Of a stretch of 64,000 bases of DNA, positions 46,864-55,106 are shown in pieces. Within the stretch, counting starts at the first letter, position 1; each line of letters starts with the position of its first letter. The notes beneath the pieces were generated by a model. It saw only the letters and a list, made by a program, of their open reading frames with translations. It did no database searches and was not told where the DNA came from. This DNA comes from Blastococcus haudaquaticus (GTDB lineage: Bacteria; Actinomycetota; Actinomycetes; Mycobacteriales; Geodermatophilaceae), in assembly GCF_900230285.1 (NCBI RefSeq), contig NZ_OCNK01000001.1, positions 1 to 64,000 on the forward strand. Reading direction: 5' to 3'. Made by a program: the position numbers and the translations under genes.

Positions 46864-47222
46864 AGGAAGGCCGCCCGGAGGTGGGTGACGACCGCCGGCC
46901 GCGCGGAGCGCACGAGCACGCCCACCACGTCGAACCGGAGCTCCGGCGCGTGCTCGTCGTGCGCGGCCAGCCAGCGGTGCGCCAGGGTGCGCAGCCGCCG
47001 CTGCTTGGCGGGGGTGACGGCCTCGACGGGATGCCCGTAGCCGACGCCGCGCCGGGTCTTCACCTCGCAGAAGACGAGGGCGTCGCCGTCACGCGCGACG
47101 ATGTCGAGCTCGCCCTCCCGGCAGCGCCAGTTGCGGTCGAGCAGCCGGAGACCGGCCGAGGTGAGGTAGGCGGCGGCGATGCGCTCGCCGTGGACGCCGA
47201 GTTCGGAGGTGGTGGTGGACAC
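46860..47222 (-). CDS. YraN family (UPF0102) putative endonuclease
   Basis: 120 residues with the PD-(D/E)xK-like core GELDIVARDGDALVFCEVKT. GERIAAAYLTSAGLRLLDRN is the typical N-terminal helix. YraN lies next to comM and dprA in many genomes and is thought to handle DNA, but its substrate is not established. GTG at 47222 (divergent from the 47332 gene). Confidence 0.9.
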   Translation of the reverse strand: MSTTTSELGVHGERIAAAYLTSAGLRLLDRNWRCREGELDIVARDGDALVFCEVKTRRGVGYGHPVEAVTPAKQRRLRTLAHRWLAAHDEHAPELRFDVVGVLVRSARPAVVTHLRAAFL

Positions 47223-47331
47223 CGGTCGACCGTCGCCCGACCGGGGAGTCGGGTCCAGAGCGCGTGGGAACCTGTGGACGGCACACCCGGCTGTGGACGT
47301 GCGACCGGCCGGACGACGCGAGGAGGGCACC

Positions 47332-48309
47332 GTGATCCTCGTGGTGGGCGCGACGGGACAGGTGGGCAGCCTCGTCGTGCGGCGGCTGCGGGCGGCCGAC
47401 CAGCCGGTGCGCGCGATGGTCCGCGACCCGGCGACGGCGACGGATCTCACTGCGACCGGGGCGGCCCTGGCCGTCGCCGACCTCGGCTCCCCGGACACGC
47501 TCGACGCGGCCCTCGAGGGGGTGACGGCGGTGGCGTCCACGGCCAACGCGATGGCCCCCGTGCGGCGCGGCGACAGCGCCGCCCTCGTGGACACCGGTCA
47601 CGCGGAACTGGTGCGGCGAGCGGAACGCGCCGGCGTGCAGCGGTTCGTGGTCGCCAGCGTGCCGCGGACACCGCTGGACGAGCGGGTCCCCGTGGCCCGG
47701 ACCAAGCGACGTACGGAGCGGCTGCTCGAGCACTCCGGCATGTCCTGGCTGTCGCTGCGGATGCCACCTTTCACCGAGGTGTGGCTGGCCCTCGTCGGCA
47801 GCGAGCTGCCGTTGCGGGGTGAGAACCGGACGACCCTCGGTCGTGCCTATCCCACGCTCCGGCGCTTCCGGCGGCTCACCGGGGCCACGATCGACCGGCG
47901 CGGCCTGATGCTGGTGCCGGGGCCGGCCTCGACTCGGCAGGCGTTCCTGTCGGTCCACGACGCGGCCGCCGGGCTCGCCGCAGCGGTCCGGCCGGAGACC
48001 GGCGAGGGACCGCTCGACCTCGGTGGCCCGGAGGCGCTGTCCTGGACCGAGGTCGCCGGCATCTACGAGCGGGTGCTCGGCCGCCGGGTCCGGGTCGTCA
48101 GCCAGCCCGCCGGCGGCTACGCCGTCCTGTCGACGGTCCTCGCGCCGGTCGCGCCGTCCCTGGCCGGCGTCCTGGCGCTCAACCGGCTGCTGGCCACGTC
48201 CGGTACCGACTGGGACACCACCGAGGCCGCACGGCAGCTCGGGCTGGGCCAGCTGCGGACGGTCGAGGAGATCCTCCGGGCGAAGGCGGCACTGCCGCCG
48301 ACCCGGTGA
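47332..48309 (+). CDS. NmrA-like NAD(P)-binding atypical SDR
   Basis: 325 residues from a GTG with AGGAGG five bases upstream. Starts ILVVGATGQVGSLVVRRLRA, the Rossmann motif of atypical short-chain dehydrogenases (NmrA/SDR-a5), followed by ALAVADLGSPDTLDAALEGV. No YxxxK active site is apparent, so it may sense NADP or act as a reductase of unknown substrate. The C-terminal part resembles the usual substrate domain (SVHDAAAGLAAAVRP, LDLGGPEALSWTEVA). Confidence 0.82.
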   Translation: MILVVGATGQVGSLVVRRLRAADQPVRAMVRDPATATDLTATGAALAVADLGSPDTLDAALEGVTAVASTANAMAPVRRGDSAALVDTGHAELVRRAERAGVQRFVVASVPRTPLDERVPVARTKRRTERLLEHSGMSWLSLRMPPFTEVWLALVGSELPLRGENRTTLGRAYPTLRRFRRLTGATIDRRGLMLVPGPASTRQAFLSVHDAAAGLAAAVRPETGEGPLDLGGPEALSWTEVAGIYERVLGRRVRVVSQPAGGYAVLSTVLAPVAPSLAGVLALNRLLATSGTDWDTTEAARQLGLGQLRTVEEILRAKAALPPTR

Positions 48310-48324
48310 TCCGCACGAGGACGG

Positions 48325-48861
48325 CTAGGCCGACCAGCCCGTGAGGACCACGAACAACGCGAACAACCCCACCACCAGGACGGCCCCGGACATGCTGGTG
48401 AGCAGCATCCAGCCCCGACCGGCGGTGATGGGCCAGTCGGGAGCGGCTCCGCGATGAGCCTGCTGCAGTCGCCGGGAATTGGCGAACCGCTCCTCGCGCA
48501 CGGGGAGGCCGCTCGCGTCCAGGACGTCGAAGGGCCACATCTGCTCGAAGATGCGCTGGGACGCCCGCATGCTGCGCGCCAGCACGCGGCCGCCGGAGTC
48601 GACGAGGAGCAGCCGGCCGGCGAGCTCGTCGGACAGGAAGAACCACGGGTAGACGACCCGGACCAGCTCGGCCAGCTGACCGGGACCCTCCCCCAGGGTC
48701 AGGTCCACCCGCCGTTCCCGGAGTCCGTCACCCACCCAGGTCGCGGTTCCCGCCGAGCGGTCGACCACCAGCCGGCAGCGCCGCAGTGCCGGCTCGCGGT
48801 CGGGCGTGCCCTTGAAGTAGCTCATGTCCGGCATGCCGGGCCGGATCTCGACGGCGTTCAC
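48325..48861 (-). CDS. Hypothetical protein with C-terminal membrane anchor (WXG operon gene 5)
   Basis: 178 residues: a soluble domain (MPDMSYFKGTPDREPALRRC, VDLTLGEGPGQLAELVRV, RIFEQMWPFDVLDASGLPV) and one C-terminal helix (SGAVLVVGLFALFVVLTGW). Tail-anchored topology is likely. The GTG start overlaps the stop of gene 4 as GTGA. Last gene of the five-gene operon from 51785. Not recognised. Confidence 0.7.
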   Translation of the reverse strand: MNAVEIRPGMPDMSYFKGTPDREPALRRCRLVVDRSAGTATWVGDGLRERRVDLTLGEGPGQLAELVRVVYPWFFLSDELAGRLLLVDSGGRVLARSMRASQRIFEQMWPFDVLDASGLPVREERFANSRRLQQAHRGAAPDWPITAGRGWMLLTSMSGAVLVVGLFALFVVLTGWSA

Positions 48862-49469
48862 GGAACCTCCTGCCACTGGACCCCAGCGGCCAGCTCGTCG
48901 AAATGGGGCAGCCAGCGTTCGGCCTCGCGCGGGTCGGGCAGCGACGTGGACAGCACCCATCCCCCGCTCTCGAAGGGGAACACGTAGGCGATGAAGTCCG
49001 ACAGCGCGCGCGACTCCTCCGTCCACGCCCGCTGGCGCACCCGGAAGCGTCGGAGACCGGGGCCGGACAGGTGCTCCACCTGGGGCTCGACGAGCTGCTG
49101 GCCCCCCGGCAGCAGGATGTCGTCGACGATCCGGTCGTCCGGGGTGCCCCGCGGGAAGCGGAGGCCGCTGAGCCGGAACACCGCACGAGGACCGCGGGCG
49201 AGCTCGGGACAGAAGACGAAGGCCCCGAAGCAGGGAACGACGAAGGCGCTGCGCGCCATGATCTCCAGCTGGGCGCCCAGGACCTGCACGTCCAGCGCGC
49301 TGTAGGGCTGCCCGGACGAGGCCCACAGCTGATCAGCGGCCGCGGGCGCCCAGCCGGCGATGTCGTCGTCCGCGGACACCTGGGCCCATCCGGCCGGGTA
49401 GTCGACGACGATGTCGGGGGGGCCGTCGCCCACCTGATCGCCCACCTGATCGCTCACCCCATCGCTCAC
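48858..49469 (-). CDS. Hypothetical protein (WXG operon gene 4)
   Basis: 203 residues from GTG at 49469, which overlaps the stop of gene 3 (GTGA). The first 14 residues are encoded by a tandem GTGRGCGATCAG-like repeat containing four in-frame GTG codons, so the true start could be any of them. The body has DIVVDYPAGWAQVSADDDI, AFVVPCFGAFVFCPELARGP and GWVLSTSLPDPREAERWLP. It has no signal or membrane helix. It may be related to gene 3 (both have a PAGW/PPGWA-type motif near the start). Confidence 0.68.
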   Translation of the reverse strand: MSDGVSDQVGDQVGDGPPDIVVDYPAGWAQVSADDDIAGWAPAAADQLWASSGQPYSALDVQVLGAQLEIMARSAFVVPCFGAFVFCPELARGPRAVFRLSGLRFPRGTPDDRIVDDILLPGGQQLVEPQVEHLSGPGLRRFRVRQRAWTEESRALSDFIAYVFPFESGGWVLSTSLPDPREAERWLPHFDELAAGVQWQEVP

Positions 49470-50080
49470 CTGGTCACCCACCGGAGGCTGCCGCCCATCA
49501 CGTCGAAGAGCTGCACGAGGGGCGGTGCGAGCTGCTCGATCGGCGTGGTGAAGGTGAGCACCAGCAGGTCCCTCGTCCCGGGCAACGGCACGAAGTAGTC
49601 GACCTGGGTGACCGTGAGGACGCCGCCGGGCAGGTCGCCCTGGCCGTCGACCCTCTCCCGGCGCGTGGTGAGCCGGCGCACCGCCGGCCCGGCGGCCACC
49701 TCCACGACGCCGATCTCGCGCACGCTCGAGGTGCCCGAGCCGGCGGCCAGGGTGCCGACGAGGGAGTCGAGCGCGTCGCCGTTCCCCTGGCCCGCCAGAT
49801 GGGTGACCAGGCCGGACGCGGGCACGGGCTGACCCGCGACCGGGGCGACGCTGAGCAGTACGTCCAGGCCGCCCTGGCGGGCCGCCGACTCGAGGACGGC
49901 GGTGAGCTCCCGGGTCAGCGCGGCGCGCAGGGTCTCGCGCTGCTCGACGGGGACGTCGGCCACCCGCTCGGTGACGAGGTTCTTCACCCGCAGCGGTACC
50001 CGGCCGTCGAGCGGGATGCGCGCCCACCCGGGTGGGAGCAGCAGCGTGAAGTCCCGGGCGATCCGTTCGGCAGCCGTCAT
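49466..50080 (-). CDS. Hypothetical protein (WXG operon gene 3)
   Basis: 204 residues starting MTAAERIARDFTLLLPPGWA. Contains LRVKNLVTERVADVPVEQRE and VDYFVPLPGTRDLLVLTFTT. Soluble, no known motif. The ATG overlaps the stop of gene 2 (ATGA). The DFTLLLPPGW start and the VTFTTP-type strand resemble small proteins found beside WXG100 genes in actinobacteria, where they may act as chaperones or immunity partners; that is a guess from context. Confidence 0.7.
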   Translation of the reverse strand: MTAAERIARDFTLLLPPGWARIPLDGRVPLRVKNLVTERVADVPVEQRETLRAALTRELTAVLESAARQGGLDVLLSVAPVAGQPVPASGLVTHLAGQGNGDALDSLVGTLAAGSGTSSVREIGVVEVAAGPAVRRLTTRRERVDGQGDLPGGVLTVTQVDYFVPLPGTRDLLVLTFTTPIEQLAPPLVQLFDVMGGSLRWVTR

Positions 50081-51489
50081 CGGTGCGGCGACAGGGGCAT
50101 GGACCACTGGTCGACGATGTCGGCGCGCGCCGCCTGGTCGCGCGCCTCCTGGGCGGGCTCGGCGAAGAAGTTCGTGTGGATGTCGAGGGCCGACTTGCCG
50201 TTGGTCACGACGCCGGGCACGGTCGTGCCGCCGACGACCATCGCCCCGGCCAGGCCGGTGAGGACCGACAGCTGTGCGCTGTTCCCGACGGTCTGCCGGA
50301 CGTGGTTGATCGCCGACAGCGCCTGGGCCGTGGGGAGGTCGGCCATCGCCAGGCCGCGGGTGAGGCCGCTGCTGGCGGCCGTCGCCGCCGCCGTCGCCAC
50401 CCCCGCCGACGCCGTGGCCGCCGCCGAGTCCGCGGCGCCGAAGGAGGCACGCAGACCGGGCGACAGGCTCATCACCGGGCGGGCGAAGGGCACGAACCGG
50501 CCCACGTCGTACAGCAGCGAGGACCGGCCGGCCGCGCTGAACGCCGCACGGCCGGCCCGCGCTCCGGCGACGCGGCCACCGGTGCGCGAGGCGACGCTCA
50601 GCAGGCCGCGGGCACCGGCCGTGACGCCCTTGCCCAGGCCCAGGGTCAGCACGCCGGCGAGGTCCCACAGGACGTCGCTCAAGGAGCCGTTGTCGGTCGC
50701 CCACAGCGCGGTATGGCCGAGCAGCGAGACCCCCGTGAGGAGCGTGCTGCCGGCCAGCAGGAGGGGCACCAGAGCGGCGAGCAGGGTGCCACCGGTGGCG
50801 ACCACGGCGATGATCACGGCGGCGATGGTGAGCACGAGGGCGATCGCGGACAGGACGTCGAGGACCTTGGAGATCCAGCCGGCGTTGCGGTCCCACCACC
50901 CGTCGGCGACGTCGTCGTCCCGGCCGTTCCGGAGGATGCCGGCCGCATCGCGGGCGATGCGGTGGTACTCCTCGACCGCCTCGCGGTAGTCCGACGTCGC
51001 CGTCGAGAGCCGGTCACCGGCTGCCTGCACCGCGTTGTCGTGGAGGCGTCGGGCCTCCCCCGCCGCAGCGACCTGCTCGGGGGTGGCGCCGGCGCCCGCG
51101 GGGGTCGGGTCGGAGTTGCGCAGGGCGCGCTGCTCGTCCTCGGCCGCCTGGGCGCGGCGCACGGCGTCGTAGGCGTCGGTCTGCACGTCGGCGAGCCCGT
51201 CGGCGTACTGGTTCAGCGCCCGCGCGGCCGCCTCGTAGCGGCCCTGGGCCTTCACGATGCGCTCGGAGAGATCGCCGGCGACGGAGACGAAGTTGTCCCC
51301 CGCCTCGCTCTTCCAGCTGCTCCGCGCCTGCGAGGTGAGGGTCCGCAGGTGGGCCGCCTGGCTCTCGATCTCGGCGGCTGTGTTGGCGTAGCGGCGGGCG
51401 AGGTCGCCGACGGCCCCCGCATCACCCGGGACGCCGTTGCGGTCGTCGACCGGATCGAAGGAGGCCGGCGGCACGGGGCTGACGCTCAT
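50077..51489 (-). CDS. WXG100-like N-terminal domain plus transmembrane region (WXG operon gene 2)
   Basis: 470 residues. The first 200 are helical with a WxG-like turn at Trp59 (SSWKSEAGDNF), as in WXG100/PPW-type export domains. Two hydrophobic segments follow (IALVLTIAAVIIAVVATGG and LLAALVPLLLAGSTLLTGVS), then a Gly/Ala-rich C-terminal domain. The layout resembles putative type VII-secreted proteins. Start ATG overlaps the gene 1 stop (ATGA). No toxin domain was recognised. Confidence 0.75.
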   Translation of the reverse strand: MSVSPVPPASFDPVDDRNGVPGDAGAVGDLARRYANTAAEIESQAAHLRTLTSQARSSWKSEAGDNFVSVAGDLSERIVKAQGRYEAAARALNQYADGLADVQTDAYDAVRRAQAAEDEQRALRNSDPTPAGAGATPEQVAAAGEARRLHDNAVQAAGDRLSTATSDYREAVEEYHRIARDAAGILRNGRDDDVADGWWDRNAGWISKVLDVLSAIALVLTIAAVIIAVVATGGTLLAALVPLLLAGSTLLTGVSLLGHTALWATDNGSLSDVLWDLAGVLTLGLGKGVTAGARGLLSVASRTGGRVAGARAGRAAFSAAGRSSLLYDVGRFVPFARPVMSLSPGLRASFGAADSAAATASAGVATAAATAASSGLTRGLAMADLPTAQALSAINHVRQTVGNSAQLSVLTGLAGAMVVGGTTVPGVVTNGKSALDIHTNFFAEPAQEARDQAARADIVDQWSMPLSPHR

Positions 51490-51785
51490 CGGGGTGCCTC
51501 GGTCGCGGTCTGGATGGACTGAGCCAGCTCGTTGTCCGCCTGGATGTAGGCCTCACGGCTCTTGCTGGCCGCCTCGTACACCGCCTGGAGCGACTTCAGC
51601 AGCTTCTCCCTGTTGTGCTTCCAGTCGTCCACGAACTCGCGCATCTCGTCGAGCAGCGCGTTGCGGCCGATCGCGGTCTCTGCGTCCTCGACGATGTCGG
51701 ACGCCCGCTCGAACTCGTGCATGAGCATGCCGAGACTTCCGGCGGTCTCGCCGAGCAGGTCGAGATCGACCTCCAGATCAGCCAC
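51486..51785 (-). CDS. WXG100-like small helical protein (WXG operon gene 1)
   Basis: 99 residues, helix-turn-helix hairpin with central EFVDDWKHNREKLLKSLQ (Trp55), length and pattern as in WXG100 (ESAT-6-like) proteins but with WKH instead of WxG. First gene of a five-gene operon linked by ATGA/GTGA overlaps. Members of this superfamily are secreted or act as partners of type VII secretion; no EccC-type ATPase is in the window. Confidence 0.75.
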   Translation of the reverse strand: MADLEVDLDLLGETAGSLGMLMHEFERASDIVEDAETAIGRNALLDEMREFVDDWKHNREKLLKSLQAVYEAASKSREAYIQADNELAQSIQTATEAPR

Positions 51786-51892
51786 GCGCGCTCCTCCTCC
51801 GTAGGACCGTTACTGAACCTAATGGTTCTCGGCGAGCGGTCACCACAGGGCGGGAAATCTGTGGACGACGCCAGGCGGCTGCCGTGGGGCCG

Positions 51893-52213
51893 TCAGGGGA
51901 TCTGCGGGCTCTCCGGCAGCTCGAGGTCGGGCTTGTCCAGCTCCTCGACGTTGACGTCCTTGAACGTCAGCACCCGCACGTTGCGCACGAACCGCGCCGG
52001 CCGGTACATGTCCCAGACCCAGGCGTCGGACAGCTTCAGCTCGAAGTAGACCTCGCCACCGGCCTCGCGGACCTGGAGGTCGACGGAGTTCGCCAGGTAG
52101 AACCGCCGCTCGGTCTCCACCACGTAGGTGAACTGGCGGACGATGTCCCGGTACTCGCGATAGAGCTGCAGCTCCATCTCGGTCTCGTACTTCTCGAGAT
52201 CCTCGGTGCTCAT
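51893..52213 (-). CDS. DUF2469 family protein
   Basis: 106 residues beginning MSTEDLEKYETEMELQLYRE, the DUF2469 signature (Rv2901c). YREYRDIVRQFTYVVETERR and VWDMYRPARFVRNVRVLT follow. It is found in nearly all actinobacteria beside rnhB. Function unknown. The ATG overlaps the rnhB stop (ATGA). Confidence 0.92.
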   Translation of the reverse strand: MSTEDLEKYETEMELQLYREYRDIVRQFTYVVETERRFYLANSVDLQVREAGGEVYFELKLSDAWVWDMYRPARFVRNVRVLTFKDVNVEELDKPDLELPESPQIP

Positions 52214-52986
52214 CGAACCTCTCCGGGCACTGGGGTCATGGCTCCATCATCGACCATGCCGACCGCCGCCGTGACCGGGAGGTTGCGCGCCGCGTGCGCG
52301 TCCCGGGCGCTGCGCACGTTGACGAAGCGCATCCGGTGCTCCGGGCACGGCCCGTGCCGGTCCAGCGCGGCACTGTGCACGTCGGTGATGTAGCCCTTGT
52401 GGCCGGCGAAGTCGTACTCCGGCCAGCGCTCGTGCAGCTCCAGCATGATGCGGTCCCGGGTGACCTTCGCCAGGACGGACGCTGCCGCGACGCAGGCCGC
52501 CACGCGGTCCCCCTTCCACACCGCCAGACCCGGCCGGGTCAGCCCCGGCACCGGGAAGCCGTCGGTCAGCACGTAGTCCGGGCAGGGGTCGAGCGCGGTG
52601 ACCGCGCGACGCAGCGCCTCGATGTTGGTGACGTGCATGCCCCGCTCGTCGAGTTCCTCGACGGGGATGACGACCACCGACCACGACAGGGCACGGTCGA
52701 CCACTTCCGCGTACACCCGCTCGCGGGCTGCCGCGGTCAACAGCTTGGAGTCGGCGAGCCCGGGCACCCGCCCGCGACGGCCCGAGGGGAGCACGCAGGC
52801 AGCGGCGACGAGCGGACCGGCGCAGGCGCCCCGACCGGCCTCGTCGGCACCGGCGACCACCTCGAACCCGCGCCGGCGCAGCGACCGCTCCATGTCCCAG
52901 AGGGAGTCGGGGCGGTCGTCGTCGCCGATCGCGCGACGGGCGCGCACGGCAGGGCTCGACGTCGGGTGGGTGGTTCGGGAGGCCAT
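52210..52986 (-). CDS. rnhB: Ribonuclease HII
   Basis: Removes ribonucleotides from DNA. 258 residues from ATG at 52986. The metal-binding core GADEAGRGACAGPLVAAACV, LADSKLLTAAARERVY and YVLTDGFPVPG is intact. Some upstream start codons would add an unconserved N-terminus. Downstream gene DUF2469 overlaps it. Gene order rnhB-lepB-rplS as in M. tuberculosis, but with a regulator inserted at 53103. Confidence 0.95.
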   Translation of the reverse strand: MASRTTHPTSSPAVRARRAIGDDDRPDSLWDMERSLRRRGFEVVAGADEAGRGACAGPLVAAACVLPSGRRGRVPGLADSKLLTAAARERVYAEVVDRALSWSVVVIPVEELDERGMHVTNIEALRRAVTALDPCPDYVLTDGFPVPGLTRPGLAVWKGDRVAACVAAASVLAKVTRDRIMLELHERWPEYDFAGHKGYITDVHSAALDRHGPCPEHRMRFVNVRSARDAHAARNLPVTAAVGMVDDGAMTPVPGEVR

Positions 52987-53042
52987 CGCGGTCCGACAGT
53001 ACGACGGGCGGTTCACCGGACGACGACCGACACCGTCCGGAC

Positions 53043-53084
53043 GGCAGAACGGGCCGACCCCGGATGGGGCCGGCCCGTTCTGCC
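53043..53084 (-). terminator. Strong hairpin after the regulator at 53103
   Basis: GGCAGAACGGGCCG (53043-53056) pairs over 14 bp with CGGCCCGTTCTGCC (53071-53084); the inner CCCC/GGGG extends it to about 18 bp. It lies 19 bases after the stop of the response-regulator gene and before rnhB, so it isolates that gene from rnhB. Confidence 0.8.
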
Positions 53085-53102
53085 GGAGGAAGGTGCCGTG
53101 GG

Positions 53103-53867
53103 TCAGAGCTCGGCGAGCCCCAGGTCAGGGCTGGCCAGGTCGGCCTCGGGCCCGTCGGTCTGGTGCGCGGTGGCCTGCGGTGCGCCGTGGGCGCCACAGG
53201 TGCAGCCCGGCTGGCGGTTGGAGAGCACCAGCGAGACGGCGTGCGCCCGGTCGCGGGCACCCAGCTTGCGCAGGATGGCCTTGACGTGGGACTTGACGGT
53301 GTCCTCGCTGATGAAGAGGTTCCGCCCGATCTGCCGGTTGGACTGGCCCAGCAGCAGCTCGTCCAGCACGTCAGACTCGCGCCGGGTGAGCGGCACCTCC
53401 GGCGTGAAGGGCTTCGCCGCGGGGACGCCGGTCGGCTCGACCCGGCGGATCTGCGGGTCGACGACGGTCCGGCCGGCGCGGGCGGCGAGGATCGCCCAGC
53501 CCAGCAGGGTCGGCGACGTGTTGATCATGAGGTAGCCGCGGATGCCCGCCGCGATCGCCTCGTTCACGATGGCCGGGTCCTCGGACGTGGCCAGGGCGAC
53601 GATCGCGACACGGGGGAAGCGGCGCCGCAGGTCGCGGCAGGCGTTGAGGGTCGCGGCGCGGCCGGAGCCGAGCTCGACGACGACCGCGTCGGGGCGGGCC
53701 GACTCGACCAGCGTGAGGGCGCGACGCAGTTCGCCGGGCGTACCCACCGACTGCATGCCGGCCGTCTCGTTGATCATGCTGACCAGGCCGCGACGCAGGA
53801 CGGGCGCATCAGCGAGGAGGAGCACGCGGGTGACCCCGCGGGCATTGCTCGCCATAGGTGCAGACAC
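53103..53867 (-). CDS. BldM/WhiI-like LuxR-type response regulator, atypical receiver
   Basis: 254 residues from a GTG with GGAG six bases upstream. The C-terminal HTH (LTRRESDVLDELLLGQSNRQ and NLFISEDTVKSHVKAILRKL) closely follows the Streptomyces BldM/WhiI type (SEDTVK, KLGA-DRAHAV). The receiver is degenerate: LLLADAPVLRRGL has AD where a DD pair is usual, and VVVELGSG has Glu at the phosphoacceptor Asp. So activity is probably phosphorylation-independent. C-terminal tail GCTCGAHG. Flanked by an AT-rich upstream region and a strong terminator. No partner kinase nearby. Confidence 0.85.
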   Translation of the reverse strand: MSAPMASNARGVTRVLLLADAPVLRRGLVSMINETAGMQSVGTPGELRRALTLVESARPDAVVVELGSGRAATLNACRDLRRRFPRVAIVALATSEDPAIVNEAIAAGIRGYLMINTSPTLLGWAILAARAGRTVVDPQIRRVEPTGVPAAKPFTPEVPLTRRESDVLDELLLGQSNRQIGRNLFISEDTVKSHVKAILRKLGARDRAHAVSLVLSNRQPGCTCGAHGAPQATAHQTDGPEADLASPDLGLAEL

Positions 53868-53905
53868 AACTGACTCCGTTTCGACTCCGGGAACTTGCAA
53901 TGTCT

Positions 53906-53933
53906 CCATCGGAAGGGTGAAACGGTTACTTGA
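53906..53933 (-). promoter_or_regulatory. Possible WhiG/FliA-type promoter for the 53103 regulator
   Basis: On the minus strand TCAA (53933-53930), 16 bases, then TCCGATGG (53913-53906). The WhiG/FliA consensus is TAAA-N15/16-GCCGATAA; 3 of 4 and 5 of 8 bases match. It would start RNA about 33 bases before the GTG. The surrounding region (53870-54000) is conspicuously AT-rich for this genome. Confidence 0.4.
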
Positions 53934-54085
53934 ATACTTTTCTCGCATTTTCTTCATTGGTATCTGCGGCAGCAGATTGATGCGAGGCCGGTCACAACTG
54001 ACCCACAGAACGGTCGTGAGCCGCGCAGCGGAATGCGACGCCGCAGTACAGGGCACTGCGGAATGGTCGAACCGGGAGCGACGGG

Positions 54086-55024
54086 TCAGTCGTCGGACGA
54101 CCGGCGCCGTCGCAGCCAGGCCGTGATCGGCAGCGCGCCGGCCAGTCCGATCGCCCACGGAGTCACCGTCGAGGCCGTCACGGTCGAGGCGGTCAGGTCC
54201 GACGGATCGACAGCTGCGGCCGCCGCGTCCTGGATGTCGGGGTCGTCGAGGAGACCGAACCGGCTGACCGGCCAGACGATCACGGCCGCCTTGCCGATCA
54301 CGTCGTCCACCGCGATGGTGCCGCCGTACCGGTCGCTGACGTGCGACCGGGAGTCCGCCGACGCCGAGCGGTGGTCACCCATCACCCAGAGCCGGCCCTC
54401 GGGGACGGTCACGGGTCCGAAGGCCCGCGACTCCTGGGGGGTGTTCTCGAAGATGTAGGGCTCGTCGACCGGTTCGCCGTCGACGGTCACCCGGCCCTCG
54501 GGGTCGCAGCACTGGACCGTCTGGCCCTCGACGGCGATCACCCGCTTGACGAAGTCGTCCTCGCTGGGCGGCGCGACGCCGACGGCGCGCCCCAGCCACA
54601 GCAGCGCCCCGGTGAACCAGTTGCTGGGCTCGGCGACGGACACCTCGGGCGTCCAGGTGTCGGGGCCCTTGAAGACGACGATGTCGCCGGGTTCCGGATC
54701 GCCGAACCAGTACGGGACCTTGTTCACCAGGACGCGGTCGCCGGTGCAGCCGGTGCAGCCGTGCAGCGTCTGCTCCATCGAACCGGACGGGATGAAGAAC
54801 GCCTGGACGAAGAACGTCTTGACGACGAGGGCGAGCACGAACGCGATCAGCAGGAGCACCGGCAGCTCGCGGAGCAGCGAGCCCTTCTTCGCCGGCTTCT
54901 CGCGACGTGCGCGGCGCGAGCCCCGTCCGGTCGTCCCGTGGGTGACGGACCCGTCGTCGTCGCGGTCATGCGGGTCGTCGCCCGGAAACACGTCGGCGGG
55001 CCCCCCGGGCCGATCGCTGCTCAT
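54086..55024 (-). CDS. lepB: Signal peptidase I
   Basis: 312 residues. An acidic N-terminal extension (1-50), then a membrane helix (LPVLLLIAFVLALVVKTFF), the catalytic Ser82 in FIPSGSMEQTL and Lys160 in DDFVKRVIAVEG. The C-terminal tail has a second helix and ends WLRRRRSSDD. Cleaves exported preproteins. Positioned after rplS as in mycobacteria. The Cys pair HGCTGCTG after the active site is unusual but not disruptive. Confidence 0.94.
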   Translation of the reverse strand: MSSDRPGGPADVFPGDDPHDRDDDGSVTHGTTGRGSRRARREKPAKKGSLLRELPVLLLIAFVLALVVKTFFVQAFFIPSGSMEQTLHGCTGCTGDRVLVNKVPYWFGDPEPGDIVVFKGPDTWTPEVSVAEPSNWFTGALLWLGRAVGVAPPSEDDFVKRVIAVEGQTVQCCDPEGRVTVDGEPVDEPYIFENTPQESRAFGPVTVPEGRLWVMGDHRSASADSRSHVSDRYGGTIAVDDVIGKAAVIVWPVSRFGLLDDPDIQDAAAAAVDPSDLTASTVTASTVTPWAIGLAGALPITAWLRRRRSSDD

Positions 55025-55106
55025 CGGGGAGCAGCCTACGGCCCGGGAGACCCGCCGCGAGCTCAGCCGGTCGCGACCGGCTGTCAGCGTGTCAGTGCGA
55101 CGTCAC

